DNA of 11,004 bases, from positions 1-11,004 of the forward strand of contig JAGCTA010000231.1 in the NCBI GenBank assembly GCA_017963875.1. The letters are read 5' to 3'. This stretch comes from Victivallales bacterium. Lineage in GTDB: Bacteria; Verrucomicrobiota; Lentisphaeria; Oligosphaerales; Oligosphaeraceae. The position numbers were made by a program, and so were the translations under genes. This document shows, piece by piece, positions 1 through 6,941 of the stretch. How positions within the stretch are numbered: position 1 is the first letter of the stretch; the number at the start of each line of letters is the position of its first letter. Below the pieces are notes generated by a model. The model saw only the letters and a list, made by a program, of their open reading frames with translations, was not told the origin of the DNA and ran no database searches.

Positions 1-456
1 GACTTTGCTGATAATCCATGAAGTGGCACTGCCGCAGATTATCAGCAGGATATCCTTTCGCGCAGATGCCCAGCCATTCCAGAAATGCTCCAGTGCCGAC
101 ACGAAATTGGAACGCGGCGTGTCCATCCATGGCAGTTCGTCGAGAAAAATGACCTTTTTTCTTGCCTTGGATTTGGCAAGCAAATTGCCCAAAGCCTCAA
201 AAGCGTCAAACCAGTTATGCGGCTGCGGGCAGTCGGGATACCCCTGAGCTTTCAAACTGCGCCAGAACTCGCTCAGTTGCAACGAATACCCCGCCTGCGA
301 AAGGCCTGAATGCTGAAAGGCAAAGGCATATTGGAACGTTTCGCGCACAAGAAACGTCTTGCCGACGCGCCGCCGTCCATAGACTGCGACAAACTCGGAA
401 TACTTGGAGGACGCCGCCTCCAGCAATCGCGCCTTTTCTTGTTTTCGCCCTATCAT
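1..456 (-). CDS. ATPase_2/DUF234-type AAA ATPase, partial (N-terminal 152 codons)
   Basis: The reading frame opens with ATG at 456-454 and stays open to the window edge, so only the N-terminal third of a protein that is usually about 450-500 residues is present. Seen: MIGRKQEKARLL at the N-terminus; a Walker A P-loop VYGRRRVGKT at about residues 25-34; a Walker B strand KVIFLDELPWMD at about residues 101-112; and a strand ending IICGSATSWI near residues 139-148, the sensor region typical of the family. This order is characteristic of the ATPase_2 (PF01637)/DUF234 family, whose members often carry a C-terminal nuclease-like domain; that part is off-window. The biological role of the family is poorly defined. 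No Shine-Dalgarno is visible before the ATG. A promoter lies within the palindromic repeat just upstream. The gene follows the TIM-barrel gene in the same direction but is separated by 179 bp with its own promoter, so it is probably an independent unit. Confidence 0.92.
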   Translation of the reverse strand, partial: MIGRKQEKARLLEAASSKYSEFVAVYGRRRVGKTFLVRETFQYAFAFQHSGLSQAGYSLQLSEFWRSLKAQGYPDCPQPHNWFDAFEALGNLLAKSKARKKVIFLDELPWMDTPRSNFVSALEHFWNGWASARKDILLIICGSATSWIISKV

Positions 457-548
457 GATGCCAACACACGCTATATTTTGCCAAAACTATATCAAAAAAC
501 ATACTTTTGGCAAAATATAGCCTATACTTTGCCAAAAGGCAAGCCAAA
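450..548. repeat. 99-bp promoter-associated repeat, copy A
   Basis: This segment aligns without gaps to 8181-8279 with 10 mismatches in 99 positions (about 90%). It covers the first codons of the ATPase gene and its upstream region. Inside it, 470-486 (GCTATATTTTGCCAAAA) and 505-521 (TTTTGGCAAAATATAGC) form a perfect 17-bp inverted repeat with an 18-bp spacer. A third box at 522-537 (CTATACTTTGCCAAAA) repeats the first arm directly, with one change. The three TTTTGCCAAAA-type boxes overlap the promoter elements, which is the layout expected of an operator; autoregulation by the ATPase or a partner is inference. Confidence 0.88.
486..513 (-). promoter_or_regulatory. Promoter of the ATPase gene within the box repeat
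   Basis: On the minus strand, TTGCCA (513-508) and TATAGT (491-486) are separated by 16 bp, each five of six to the sigma-70-type consensus. The start codon lies about 30 bp downstream of the -10. The -35 is embedded in one TTTTGGCAAAA box and the -10 abuts another, so a protein bound to the boxes would compete with polymerase. The same two elements at the same spacing are kept in copy B. Confidence 0.55.
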
Positions 549-635
549 CTGAAGTTCTCAGCTGCAACTTTTCGAACACGCGGCGGGACGAGCAAAAGAC
601 ATGAAACTATCTTCTTTTCACTTAAGGCATGAACG

Positions 636-2426
636 TCATCCGCGCCAGCTTGGATTGTATGAAGCGATGCTGACGCCGCCCATCGACGTCACTCTCACCG
701 CCCGCCTGTAGCCATCATACACCGCAGGCATAGATGGCAGTTCGTCCTTGTGGCCGAGCCTTGATGAAATCAGCCATTCAGGACGATGCATCACGCGAAG
801 TGTATAGCAGTCCCATAGTGCGATGTTCTCCACGCCATTCCTGTAGAGTTCAAGCGCGTAGTTTCGCAGTTCCTGTGGTTCGTAGCGCCCCTCCCACGGC
901 ATCTCGAAAAAGACCTTGATGCCAGTTTCTCGCGCAAGTTCCATATATTCATGAATATGTGGAAGTTTGGGTGAAATGTCGCTGCCGTGGATTCGCTGGA
1001 TGGGCGTCATCGGGCCGTGTTTCTTGTAGGCGTCGAACTTGTCTACGGAGATGAGTTCGGGATGGTCGTCGTCGCGGAAGTTCTTGTCCTCTTCCCAGAG
1101 TTTCATGTTGCCGACGACGAGGCTGTCGACAAGTCCTTCCCGCGCCCATGTTTCAACGTCCAGTCCATAGATTCTGTTGTCGTCAAAACCATAGCAGACG
1201 ATGGCGTTGATGCCAAGATGCGGAAGCTTCTTCGCCTCGCTGCAGTCGTCAAACGCCTTGCGCAGCCTGCGCATGAAATCCGTGATGAAACTGCATCGGA
1301 CATTGGAAAGCCGTTCGTCCGTCAACGGCAGCGTGCATGGGTCGACGCCTGGATAAAGTTCTGCGAAACGGCGGCGCACGGGTTCCTCGAAAAGCACCTG
1401 CACGCCTCGGATCCAGATAAGCGTCGCGCCATGGCATCCCAGTTCAACCGCCTCCAGGAACTTGCCAATCATATAGTCGCCAACATCGGGATAGGCGTAG
1501 GAAAGCGTCGCGACAACATCGCCGTTGCGGTCGTGGCAGAACCATTGCGGATTCTCCGTGACAAACGGCATGTGGTCGACCTGGTTGTTTCCCATTGGAA
1601 AAACGAAGTTCGCAAGCCCCATGCGCTGTGCGCAATACAGCTTAATTCCGTGCTTTTCCGCGCGCCGAGCGTATTCGCCGACGACTTCGGGTAGACGCCT
1701 CTTGAATTCAATGGAACGCTGGACACGCAGCGACACAAACTCTTCCCGCCCATCCTTGCAGAGCTTTTCCGCCCATCCGTAGTCGCAGACGAGATAGGCA
1801 AGCTCCACCGATGCAATGTCGATGTCACTCCGCGCCCATTCGTCCATGACGGACGCATATTCATCCAGCGTTGCGTCCTTGCCAAGAAACTCCAGCCAGT
1901 CACCGTCCGTATGCGCATGAAGACGCCTCGTGTCCCGCTTTGAGAATTCCGCCTGATAATCGCGGACTTCCTGGTCATTCATAGGTTCGAAGCGCAGCCA
2001 CAGCAGCCCGACTTTCGTTGCGCGAGTCCCAGGCAGCTTGCCGATGTCGATGGTTCTCCCCGTCAAGTCTGCGGCCTTCCAGAAGAATTCCTCGCCACGT
2101 TCAAAAGCGCTCCAGACTTTACTCACGGGACCTTGCGTGAAGAATGACGGAGAGGAATCTCCTGACAGCCTCAATGAAAGGCCGCAGCGATATGTCTCGC
2201 CCGAGAAAATGCAGACATGGATACGGTACCAGCCTGTCAAATCCAAAGCGGCGGTCACGGTCGGCGGCATGATGGCGTTGTCCGAATACAGCATGACGCC
2301 TGAATTTTCAACCGTCTCGTACTCAACCAGTTGCCATTTTCCTGGCATCAATCTCTCGCGTGTCAGACAATCCTTCTGGAGGACTGAAGCAGAAAAATCC
2401 TTGATGAAATGAGTTGTTCGTTCCAT
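636..2426 (-). CDS. Cytoplasmic TIM-barrel protein, glycoside-hydrolase-like (GHL10-type resemblance)
   Basis: 596 residues. Start ATG at 2426-2424 is supported by a good Shine-Dalgarno AAAGAGG (2440-2434) seven bases upstream. There is no signal peptide. Residues about 30-146 look like a beta-rich sandwich domain; residues about 165-560 alternate helices and strands like a (beta/alpha)8 barrel. Stretches that recall planctomycete/lentisphaeral GHL10-like proteins are YARRAEKHGIKLY (252-264), the segment PDVGDYMIGKFLEAVELG (313-330) followed by a strand ending LIWIRG, and YGLDVETWAREGLVDSLVV (420-438). A late strand VFFEMPWEG (505-513) and ENIALWDCY (533-541) could carry acidic residues of an active site, but I cannot assign catalysts. 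Expected role: hydrolysis or modification of an imported glycoside. It lies immediately downstream of the AraC gene in the same direction, but with a 194-bp regulatory gap and a stem-loop between them. No family name can be fixed from sequence alone; a non-hydrolase TIM-barrel enzyme remains possible. Confidence 0.85.
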   Translation of the reverse strand: MERTTHFIKDFSASVLQKDCLTRERLMPGKWQLVEYETVENSGVMLYSDNAIMPPTVTAALDLTGWYRIHVCIFSGETYRCGLSLRLSGDSSPSFFTQGPVSKVWSAFERGEEFFWKAADLTGRTIDIGKLPGTRATKVGLLWLRFEPMNDQEVRDYQAEFSKRDTRRLHAHTDGDWLEFLGKDATLDEYASVMDEWARSDIDIASVELAYLVCDYGWAEKLCKDGREEFVSLRVQRSIEFKRRLPEVVGEYARRAEKHGIKLYCAQRMGLANFVFPMGNNQVDHMPFVTENPQWFCHDRNGDVVATLSYAYPDVGDYMIGKFLEAVELGCHGATLIWIRGVQVLFEEPVRRRFAELYPGVDPCTLPLTDERLSNVRCSFITDFMRRLRKAFDDCSEAKKLPHLGINAIVCYGFDDNRIYGLDVETWAREGLVDSLVVGNMKLWEEDKNFRDDDHPELISVDKFDAYKKHGPMTPIQRIHGSDISPKLPHIHEYMELARETGIKVFFEMPWEGRYEPQELRNYALELYRNGVENIALWDCYTLRVMHRPEWLISSRLGHKDELPSMPAVYDGYRRAVRVTSMGGVSIASYNPSWRG

Positions 2427-2492
2427 AAGAAAACCTCTTTGATGGACAAATACAACAAATGCGACAGTTTCAAAAGATGTGACAGGGAAACA

Positions 2493-2519
2493 GTCCCACG
2501 TGTCCCATTAGTCCCATTT
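2493..2519. repeat. Three tandem 9-bp units (TGGGAC core) before the TIM-barrel gene
   Basis: On the plus strand the units are GTCCCACGT, GTCCCATTA and GTCCCATTT, followed by a degenerate GTCAC. On the transcribed minus strand these read as TGGGAC cores at a 9-bp period about 70-95 bp before the start codon. They sit between ATGYGACAG direct repeats (2459-2467 and 2477-2485, 18-bp period) and the GCAATGC repeats. A 9-bp period falls short of one DNA turn, so this may be a species repeat rather than an operator. Confidence 0.65.
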
Positions 2520-2542
2520 GTCACAAAAACATACTCGAAAAA

Positions 2543-2566
2543 AGCAATGCAATAATATAGCAATGC
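2543..2566. promoter_or_regulatory. Direct repeat AGCAATGC x2, candidate AraC operator
   Basis: AGCAATGC occurs at 2543-2550 and again at 2559-2566, a 16-bp centre-to-centre distance. The second copy with its flank reads TATAGCAAT (2556-2564), which differs by one base from TACAGCAAT (3442-3450) in the divergent araC/ferredoxin promoter. AraC-family proteins with two HTH motifs commonly bind direct repeats. The site lies 117-142 bp before the TIM-barrel gene and just beyond the araC stop. Binding by the neighbouring regulator is inference. Confidence 0.35.
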
Positions 2567-2585
2567 CCTGCGATATTGTCCAGAT

Positions 2586-2619
2586 TTGAGCCGCTTTCCG
2601 TCAGAGAGGAGCGACTCAA
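2586..2619 (-). terminator. Stem-loop directly after the AraC gene
   Basis: On the minus strand, TTGAGTCGCT (2619-2610) pairs with AGCGGCTCAA (2595-2586): ten pairs including one G-U, with a 14-nt loop. The stem begins two bases after the stop codon of the AraC gene. There is no T-run after it, so it may be a weak or factor-assisted terminator, or an mRNA 3'-end stabiliser, separating araC from the TIM-barrel gene. Confidence 0.45.
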
Positions 2620-2620
2620 G

Positions 2621-3400
2621 CTATAGCCCTGCCTTACTTCCTCTCTTTCTGAACAATGTTGGACTCATGCGATTCCATCGTTTGAAAATGCGGTTGAAGT
2701 GTTCAACGCTGGCGAATCCGCACAAAAAGGCGATTTCCCTGACACGGTAATCCGTATGACGCAGAAAAAGTTCGGCGTGCGTCATGCGTTCACGAGTCAA
2801 AAGTTCAAAGAAAGAGCATCCGCAAAGCTCGGTGACAAGGTGGCATGTATGCGTCACTGACAACGAGAGATATCGCGCAAGCTCCCGTGTCGAGACAGCA
2901 CGGTTGAAATTCTCCGAAACGAAGGACAGAACTTTTTCCCTTTGAGTCTGGCGTCCTGAATCGCTTTTCTGGTGAATTCTTTCTGCTTCCGCCAGAAGTC
3001 CTTCTGCAAAAACAGGCAGCAGGTGGCAGAGAGAAAGAATCCGTCGATGATCTTCAGGAGACATCTTCCAATGCCATAAACCAGCAAAAACAGAGAGAAC
3101 ATGCCGACCATTGCGAAAAACTGGCGCTGCTACTTCGAGGTACCCTTCACGGCAGTGGTTGATGAAATATCTTGGCCTCGTCCTGGCGACTTTATCATTA
3201 TATTCGTTCATGCAATGAGTTACGCAGTATTGTCTGCATGGACGGCTACACTCAGGATACGTCTGACGATGAGAAGAGCGAATCGGCCTGATCATACATG
3301 TACGGTCATTGTTGAGCAAAACGTGGGTTTGGTCGTGAAGCGTCAGCTTGCATCCGCACAATGCCTCGAAATCCTTTAGCAATGGTTCCAGTTCAAACAT
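2621..3400 (-). CDS. AraC-family transcriptional regulator with cysteine-rich PocR-like sensor domain
   Basis: 259 residues. Residues about 5-140 resemble the PocR ligand-sensing domain: an N-terminal helix LLKDFEALCG, and a segment YFINHCREGYLEVAAPVF (78-95) then VLSVFAGLW (101-109), matching the domain's usual CHAGL...PI...G pattern in a diverged form. Residues about 155-255 are the AraC DNA-binding domain, with HTH1 near 170-195 (TRELARYLSLSVTHTCHLV) and HTH2 near 219-243 (RVREIAFLCGFASVEHFNRIF), the more conserved motif. Cysteines 51, 55, 59 and 63 occur every fourth residue, with C83 further on, so the sensor may bind metal or a redox cofactor. The start at 3400 has no clear Shine-Dalgarno, but a plausible promoter lies upstream. 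The gene is divergent from the ferredoxin operon across 162 bp and upstream of the TIM-barrel gene, so it is probably the local regulator. Identification of the DNA-binding domain is secure; the PocR label is probable. Confidence 0.93.
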   Translation of the reverse strand: MFELEPLLKDFEALCGCKLTLHDQTHVLLNNDRTCMIRPIRSSHRQTYPECSRPCRQYCVTHCMNEYNDKVARTRPRYFINHCREGYLEVAAPVFRNGRHVLSVFAGLWHWKMSPEDHRRILSLCHLLPVFAEGLLAEAERIHQKSDSGRQTQREKVLSFVSENFNRAVSTRELARYLSLSVTHTCHLVTELCGCSFFELLTRERMTHAELFLRHTDYRVREIAFLCGFASVEHFNRIFKRWNRMSPTLFRKRGSKAGL

Positions 3401-3440
3401 GATTATCAGTTTTTTTAGTTAACTTATTGAAAAATCAAAT

Positions 3441-3460
3441 ATACAGCAATATACATCAAG
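3441..3460. promoter_or_regulatory. Direct repeat ATACAGCA/ATACATCA in the divergent promoter
   Basis: ATACAGCA (3441-3448) and ATACATCA (3451-3458) repeat at exactly 10 bp, one helical turn. The left unit contains TACAGCAAT (3442-3450), nearly identical to TATAGCAAT at 2556-2564. The repeat overlaps the -10 of araC, which would suit autorepression. This is a candidate operator only. Confidence 0.35.
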
Positions 3461-3476
3461 TTTTTATCGACTTCAA
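3448..3476 (-). promoter_or_regulatory. Promoter of the AraC gene
   Basis: On the minus strand, TTGAAG (3476-3471) and TATATT (3453-3448) are 17 bp apart. The -10 matches five of six consensus bases and the -35 four of six. The start codon lies 47 bp after the -10, leaving an AT-rich leader of about 40 nt with no obvious Shine-Dalgarno. Confidence 0.5.
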
Positions 3477-3480
3477 GGCC

Positions 3481-3508
3481 TTGCGGAAAGCATTTTCCGA
3501 CGTAAAGT
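3481..3508 (+). promoter_or_regulatory. Weak candidate promoter of the ferredoxin operon with a 6-bp inverted repeat
   Basis: TTGCGG (3481-3486) and TAAAGT (3503-3508) are 16 bp apart, a poor match to consensus as expected for an activator-dependent promoter. Between them CGGAAA (3484-3489) and TTTCCG (3494-3499) form a perfect 6-bp inverted repeat with a GCAT spacer. It is the only plus-strand promoter-like pair I could find in the 162-bp divergent region. Confidence 0.3.
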
Positions 3509-3562
3509 AATCCTACACGCAAGAACTCATTCAAGAGCAGAATCAATTGGAACATTACGACG

Positions 3563-3760
3563 ATGAAGAAGAAATACATCATTGACCGTGGATGTACATC
3601 CTGCGATGAATGTCGCGGACTTTGTCCGGTCAAAGCCATTTCAATGGATCTTAACGGGGCGCACATTGACCTTGAGAAGTGCATAGGCTGCGGAATATGC
3701 ATAAACAACTGCCCATCGGAAGCGATTCGGCCAATACAAGCAGATGCTCGCCAACAATAA
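3563..3760 (+). CDS. Small 2[4Fe-4S] ferredoxin
   Basis: 65 residues with two cluster-binding motifs of the bacterial ferredoxin type. The first is C11-C14-C17-C21 followed by P22 (CTSCDECRGLCP), the second C40-C43-C46-C50 followed by P51 (CIGCGICINNCP). The standard CxxCxxCxxxCP spacing in both motifs predicts two [4Fe-4S] clusters and one-electron transfer at low potential in the cytoplasm. The length is normal for clostridial-type ferredoxins. The start ATG has only a weak GGAA about 11 bases upstream. It is first in the operon and ends 22 bp before the first flavoprotein gene, so it most likely passes electrons to or from the flavoproteins encoded next to it. Confidence 0.95.
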   Translation: MKKKYIIDRGCTSCDECRGLCPVKAISMDLNGAHIDLEKCIGCGICINNCPSEAIRPIQADARQQ

Positions 3761-3782
3761 ACCATCAAGGAGACAGACAAGC

Positions 3783-5213
3783 ATGGAAACAAATTACGTT
3801 ATCACCCCCGACGGAAGCGTCATCGAACCGTCACGACAACTCAGTTTAATTGGCCGCTATGACGTCATTGTCGCGGGCGGGGGCCCCGCGGGATTCGGCG
3901 CCGCTGTCGCAGCTGCACGCAAAGGATGCAAGACACTGCTGATTGAACGCGAATCTGCGCTAGGAGGTCTTTCAACCGTCGGTCTTGTTCCGATTCCACT
4001 GGATCTTGTTTGCGGCATTGGCAAGGAAATGATCCAGAACCTGGAAGCCGTCAATGCGCACTGGCACAGGAATTCGGACCCAGAAAAGCACAAGTTGATA
4101 CTAGACCGCATGCTGAAGGCATCAGGGGCGGATTTGCTGCTCGCGTCCCATGTCGTCGATGCAATTGTCAAGGACAACCGCATCGTCGGTGTCGTCGTCG
4201 AAAGCAAAAGCGGCAGACAAGTGGCTCTGGCGGAACGAGTCATCGATTGCACGGGCGATGCAGACGTCGCGTTTTTCGCTGGCTGCGAATGTTTCGAGGG
4301 ACGAAAGGAAGATGGCAAACACCAGGCGTGCTCCCTTGATTTCCGCCTCGGCGGCGTCAACTGGGAAGAATATCTTGACTCTGACCTCAAAAAGAATGAC
4401 GCGCAGTGGATCAAGTTGATTGCACAGGCAGTAGAAAACGGCGATATGCCATACATGATTGAGAACCACCTCAATTGGATGACCCATGTGCCAGGCCGTC
4501 CGCAGAACTGCGGCATGGATGAAGTCTGCGTTTGCATCTCCCATTCAAGAAACTGCAATCCCCTATCATCTCGTGACTTGACTCGTATGTTTCAAGAAGG
4601 ACGTGAACAGGCGGATATCTTCTCGAAGTTCATCAAGAAATTCATCCCCGGTTTCGAAAACTCCTATCTTATCGACACAGCAGGACTTCTCGGCGTTCGG
4701 GAAAGCAGGAGAATCGTCGGCGAATATGTCCTCAAGACATTGGATTTCGCTCGCGGGCAGCAGTTTGACGATGCCATCACGAGCACCTCGCACCATTATG
4801 ACCTGCACAATCCAGATGGCCCTGGCAACATCAAGTGGGCAAAGGAAATCATCGACGGCAAGGTCTGCTATGTGAGCTCGCACGGGCACCCAGGCTCGTG
4901 GATGCCCCCATGCGGTGCTGAGAACATGACCGATGGCTGGGGGCGTACGGGCGCAGACCGACAATTCAGAACGACGCCTTGCGACATCCCCTATCGGACA
5001 CTTGTGCCAATCAAGCTCGACAATCTGCTGGTCGCGGGGCGGTGCCTCTCCTCCGAATTCATGGCGCAGGCCGCCTCCAGGCTTATCATGACCTGCCTCA
5101 ACATGGGCCAGGCCGCCGGAACCGCAATGGCGCAATCACTCAAAGAAAACATCGCGCCGCGCAAAATCGATGTCAAAACGCTTCAGGCGACTCTTGCTGA
5201 AGACAGAAAATAG
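3783..5213 (+). CDS. FAD_oxidored family flavoprotein (first paralogue)
   Basis: 476 residues from the ATG at 3783, preferred over an in-frame ATG at 3744 because AAGGAGA (3767-3773) lies just before it and the upstream choice overlaps the ferredoxin gene. An N-terminal dinucleotide-binding fold is seen: YDVIVAGGGPAGFGAA (26-41) with GGGxAG at 32-37, and acidic E55 at the end of the second strand (TLLIERE). Later FAD-contact motifs are DCTGDAD (155-161) and NMGQAAGTA (440-448) near the C-terminus, as in PF12831. The motif HSRNC (254-258) and GVRESRR (304-310) are shared with the second flavoprotein and are candidates for substrate or cofactor contact. The segment 360-400 is specific to this paralogue. 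Role: oxidation or reduction of an organic substrate with FAD, with the adjacent ferredoxin as probable partner. The substrate is unknown. There is no signal peptide or membrane segment. Confidence 0.92.
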   Translation: METNYVITPDGSVIEPSRQLSLIGRYDVIVAGGGPAGFGAAVAAARKGCKTLLIERESALGGLSTVGLVPIPLDLVCGIGKEMIQNLEAVNAHWHRNSDPEKHKLILDRMLKASGADLLLASHVVDAIVKDNRIVGVVVESKSGRQVALAERVIDCTGDADVAFFAGCECFEGRKEDGKHQACSLDFRLGGVNWEEYLDSDLKKNDAQWIKLIAQAVENGDMPYMIENHLNWMTHVPGRPQNCGMDEVCVCISHSRNCNPLSSRDLTRMFQEGREQADIFSKFIKKFIPGFENSYLIDTAGLLGVRESRRIVGEYVLKTLDFARGQQFDDAITSTSHHYDLHNPDGPGNIKWAKEIIDGKVCYVSSHGHPGSWMPPCGAENMTDGWGRTGADRQFRTTPCDIPYRTLVPIKLDNLLVAGRCLSSEFMAQAASRLIMTCLNMGQAAGTAMAQSLKENIAPRKIDVKTLQATLAEDRK

Positions 5214-5224
5214 TATCAACCAAC

Positions 5225-5358
5225 TATTACCTAAATCCATGAAGTGCCGAATGGCGAGGCGATTTCTAGGAAAGTTGAGGGTGCGTATATGACATACGCA
5301 AACGAAACTCGACAACGAAATCCATCGCCAGGCAGTGCTTCACGGATTCAGGTCAATA
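5225..5358 (+). other. 134-nt nested imperfect hairpin between the two flavoprotein genes
   Basis: Five co-linear pairings are visible. (i) 5225-5244 with 5338-5358, two mismatches and one bulged base. (ii) 5252-5257 TGGCGA with 5325-5330 TCGCCA. (iii) 5261-5266 GATTTC with 5317-5322 GAAATC. (iv) 5274-5279 GTTGAG with 5308-5313 CTCGAC, one G-U pair. (v) 5282-5288 TGCGTAT with 5294-5300 ATACGCA, closing a 5-nt loop. The internal loops are nearly symmetrical (7/7, 3/2, 7/3 and 2/7 nt). The element nearly fills the 166-bp gap and ends 9 nt before the CGGAGA ribosome-binding site of the next gene. Two readings fit: a structured intercistronic RNA tuning stability or translation, or a small MITE-like insertion with terminal inverted repeats of about 20 bp. 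No Rho-independent T-run follows it. Confidence 0.7.
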
Positions 5359-5379
5359 ACAACCAAACGGAGAAAAACG

Positions 5380-6936
5380 ATGAGCGACATTGAAACAATC
5401 AACTGGGGAGCCAAGGAAATCCCCGTGGTGCGTGATGTCGATGTGCTTGTGGCAGGCGGCGGATATGCAGGCTTCGGTGCGGCGATGTGTGCGGCGCGGA
5501 ATGGTGCGAAAGTACTTCTTGTCGAACAGCAGTCTGCCATTGGTGGACTGGTGACCATGGGCTATGTCGCGCTGACGTTCAGTTACATCGAAGGTATCGG
5601 CTACGAGTTGTTCCATGCCCTCAAGGCCAATAACGCCGTCCTCGGTCGTTTTCTCGACCTTGAAAAGACAAAAGTGATACTGGAGCAAATGCTTCTGAAG
5701 GAAGGCGTGGAGATTCTCTACGGCACGAGCATCGTGGATGCCCTGGTCGAGGACAGCACAATCAAGGGTGCGGTTATCTTCAACAAGAGCGGATTCCAGG
5801 CTATCAAGGCCAAACGCTCAATTGACACGTCGGGCGACGGCGACCTGGCGGTCTTCGCGGGCGTGCCATACGAGTCGGGCTGCCCCGAACTGAACAACTA
5901 CAACCAGGCCTCCAGCCTTGTGATGCATGTCGGAAACGTCGATACAGAGGCGATGGATGGGCATGACATAACGCTGCTGTGGCGCGAAGCGGTTGACAAA
6001 GCCATGGCCAACAAGGAATACCCCTACATGATTGACAAGCGCTCGAATTGGATGGTCAGGGTGCCTGGCAGAGATCCAAAGCATGCTGAAATGTACATCT
6101 GCTATGCGCACAGCCGTAACTGCCGTTGCGTCGATGGCTTCGACCTGACGCGCCAGCTCATCGAGCAACGCCAGCAGTGCCAATGGACCATCAACTTCTG
6201 CCGCAAGTACATCCCTGGCTTTGCCAACTCATGGCTGATTGACACCGCCCCTCTGCTAGGTGTCAGGGAATCACGCAGAATCATGTGCGAATACAAGATG
6301 ACAGGCGATGACCTCGTGGACAGCGCGCGCTTCGACGACGCCGTCGCGCGTGCTATGCATGCTTTCGACGCGCACCATCCGACGGAACCTGGTCATATCA
6401 AGCACATCGACAGGAAGCGGGAAGACGGCACGGTCGAAAAGTGCTACGTCACGCCTGGCAAATGGCGTGAAATCCCCTATCGAGCCCTCGTGACACTGAA
6501 GATCGACAACCTGCTGATTGCAGGGCGGAATCTCTCGGCGGACTTCATGGGCCAGAGCGGAACCCGTCTGGTACTGGAATGCATGAACATGGGGCAGGCA
6601 GCAGGCACCGCAGCCGCCATGTCCATCAAGGACGGCGTAACTGTCCGCAAGCTGGATGTACAGAAGTTGCGTCAGCGCCTCGTGGAGATGGGCATCAACC
6701 TCTACGAAAAACCAGCATATGGCGCGTCCTTCATCACCATCGAGGCGAAAATTACCCCAGAGGACCTGATTTACCCCGAGAACAACCCCTCTGGCCAGGC
6801 GAATGTCGTCCTTACCGAAGAGGCGGCGGCGAAATACAGGGTTGACGTCAGGGCGATTGAAGAAGACTGTATGGAGAAATACCTGAGCGAGAGAGGTTAC
6901 ACGGACAGCGGCGACGTCGGGACCAATCTGGAGTGA
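5380..6936 (+). CDS. FAD_oxidored family flavoprotein (second paralogue, C-terminal extension)
   Basis: 518 residues from ATG 5380, chosen over an in-frame ATG at 5335 because CGGAGA (5368-5373) is correctly spaced and the upstream start would fall inside the hairpin. FAD fold: VDVLVAGGGYAGFGAA (20-35), with GGGxAG at 26-31 and E49 after the second strand. It shares with the first paralogue HSRNC (244-248), GVRESRR (294-300), a long IPGF...WLIDTAPLLG block (278-293) and NMGQAAGTA (403-411). It differs by lacking the 360-400 region of that protein and by an extra tail of about 80 residues (after 435) with an acidic helical end. The two may form a heteromer or act in successive steps; this is inference. 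It is followed after 5 nt by the esterase gene, so the two are translationally close. Substrate unknown; cytoplasmic. Confidence 0.92.
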   Translation: MSDIETINWGAKEIPVVRDVDVLVAGGGYAGFGAAMCAARNGAKVLLVEQQSAIGGLVTMGYVALTFSYIEGIGYELFHALKANNAVLGRFLDLEKTKVILEQMLLKEGVEILYGTSIVDALVEDSTIKGAVIFNKSGFQAIKAKRSIDTSGDGDLAVFAGVPYESGCPELNNYNQASSLVMHVGNVDTEAMDGHDITLLWREAVDKAMANKEYPYMIDKRSNWMVRVPGRDPKHAEMYICYAHSRNCRCVDGFDLTRQLIEQRQQCQWTINFCRKYIPGFANSWLIDTAPLLGVRESRRIMCEYKMTGDDLVDSARFDDAVARAMHAFDAHHPTEPGHIKHIDRKREDGTVEKCYVTPGKWREIPYRALVTLKIDNLLIAGRNLSADFMGQSGTRLVLECMNMGQAAGTAAAMSIKDGVTVRKLDVQKLRQRLVEMGINLYEKPAYGASFITIEAKITPEDLIYPENNPSGQANVVLTEEAAAKYRVDVRAIEEDCMEKYLSERGYTDSGDVGTNLE

Positions 6937-6941
6937 TGGCG

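Noticed and set aside
987..1694. Plus-strand open frame of 235 codons inside the TIM-barrel gene
   Set aside because: It lies wholly antisense to a gene with a strong Shine-Dalgarno and coherent domain pattern, and its translation shows no recognisable motif. It is a shadow frame.
3744..3782. Upstream in-frame ATG of the first flavoprotein
   Set aside because: It overlaps the ferredoxin gene and lacks a Shine-Dalgarno, while the ATG at 3783 has AAGGAGA just upstream.
3857..4558. Minus-strand open frame of 233 codons inside the first flavoprotein gene
   Set aside because: It is antisense to the FAD-binding region; the low-complexity Ser/Pro/Arg-rich translation is typical of a shadow frame.
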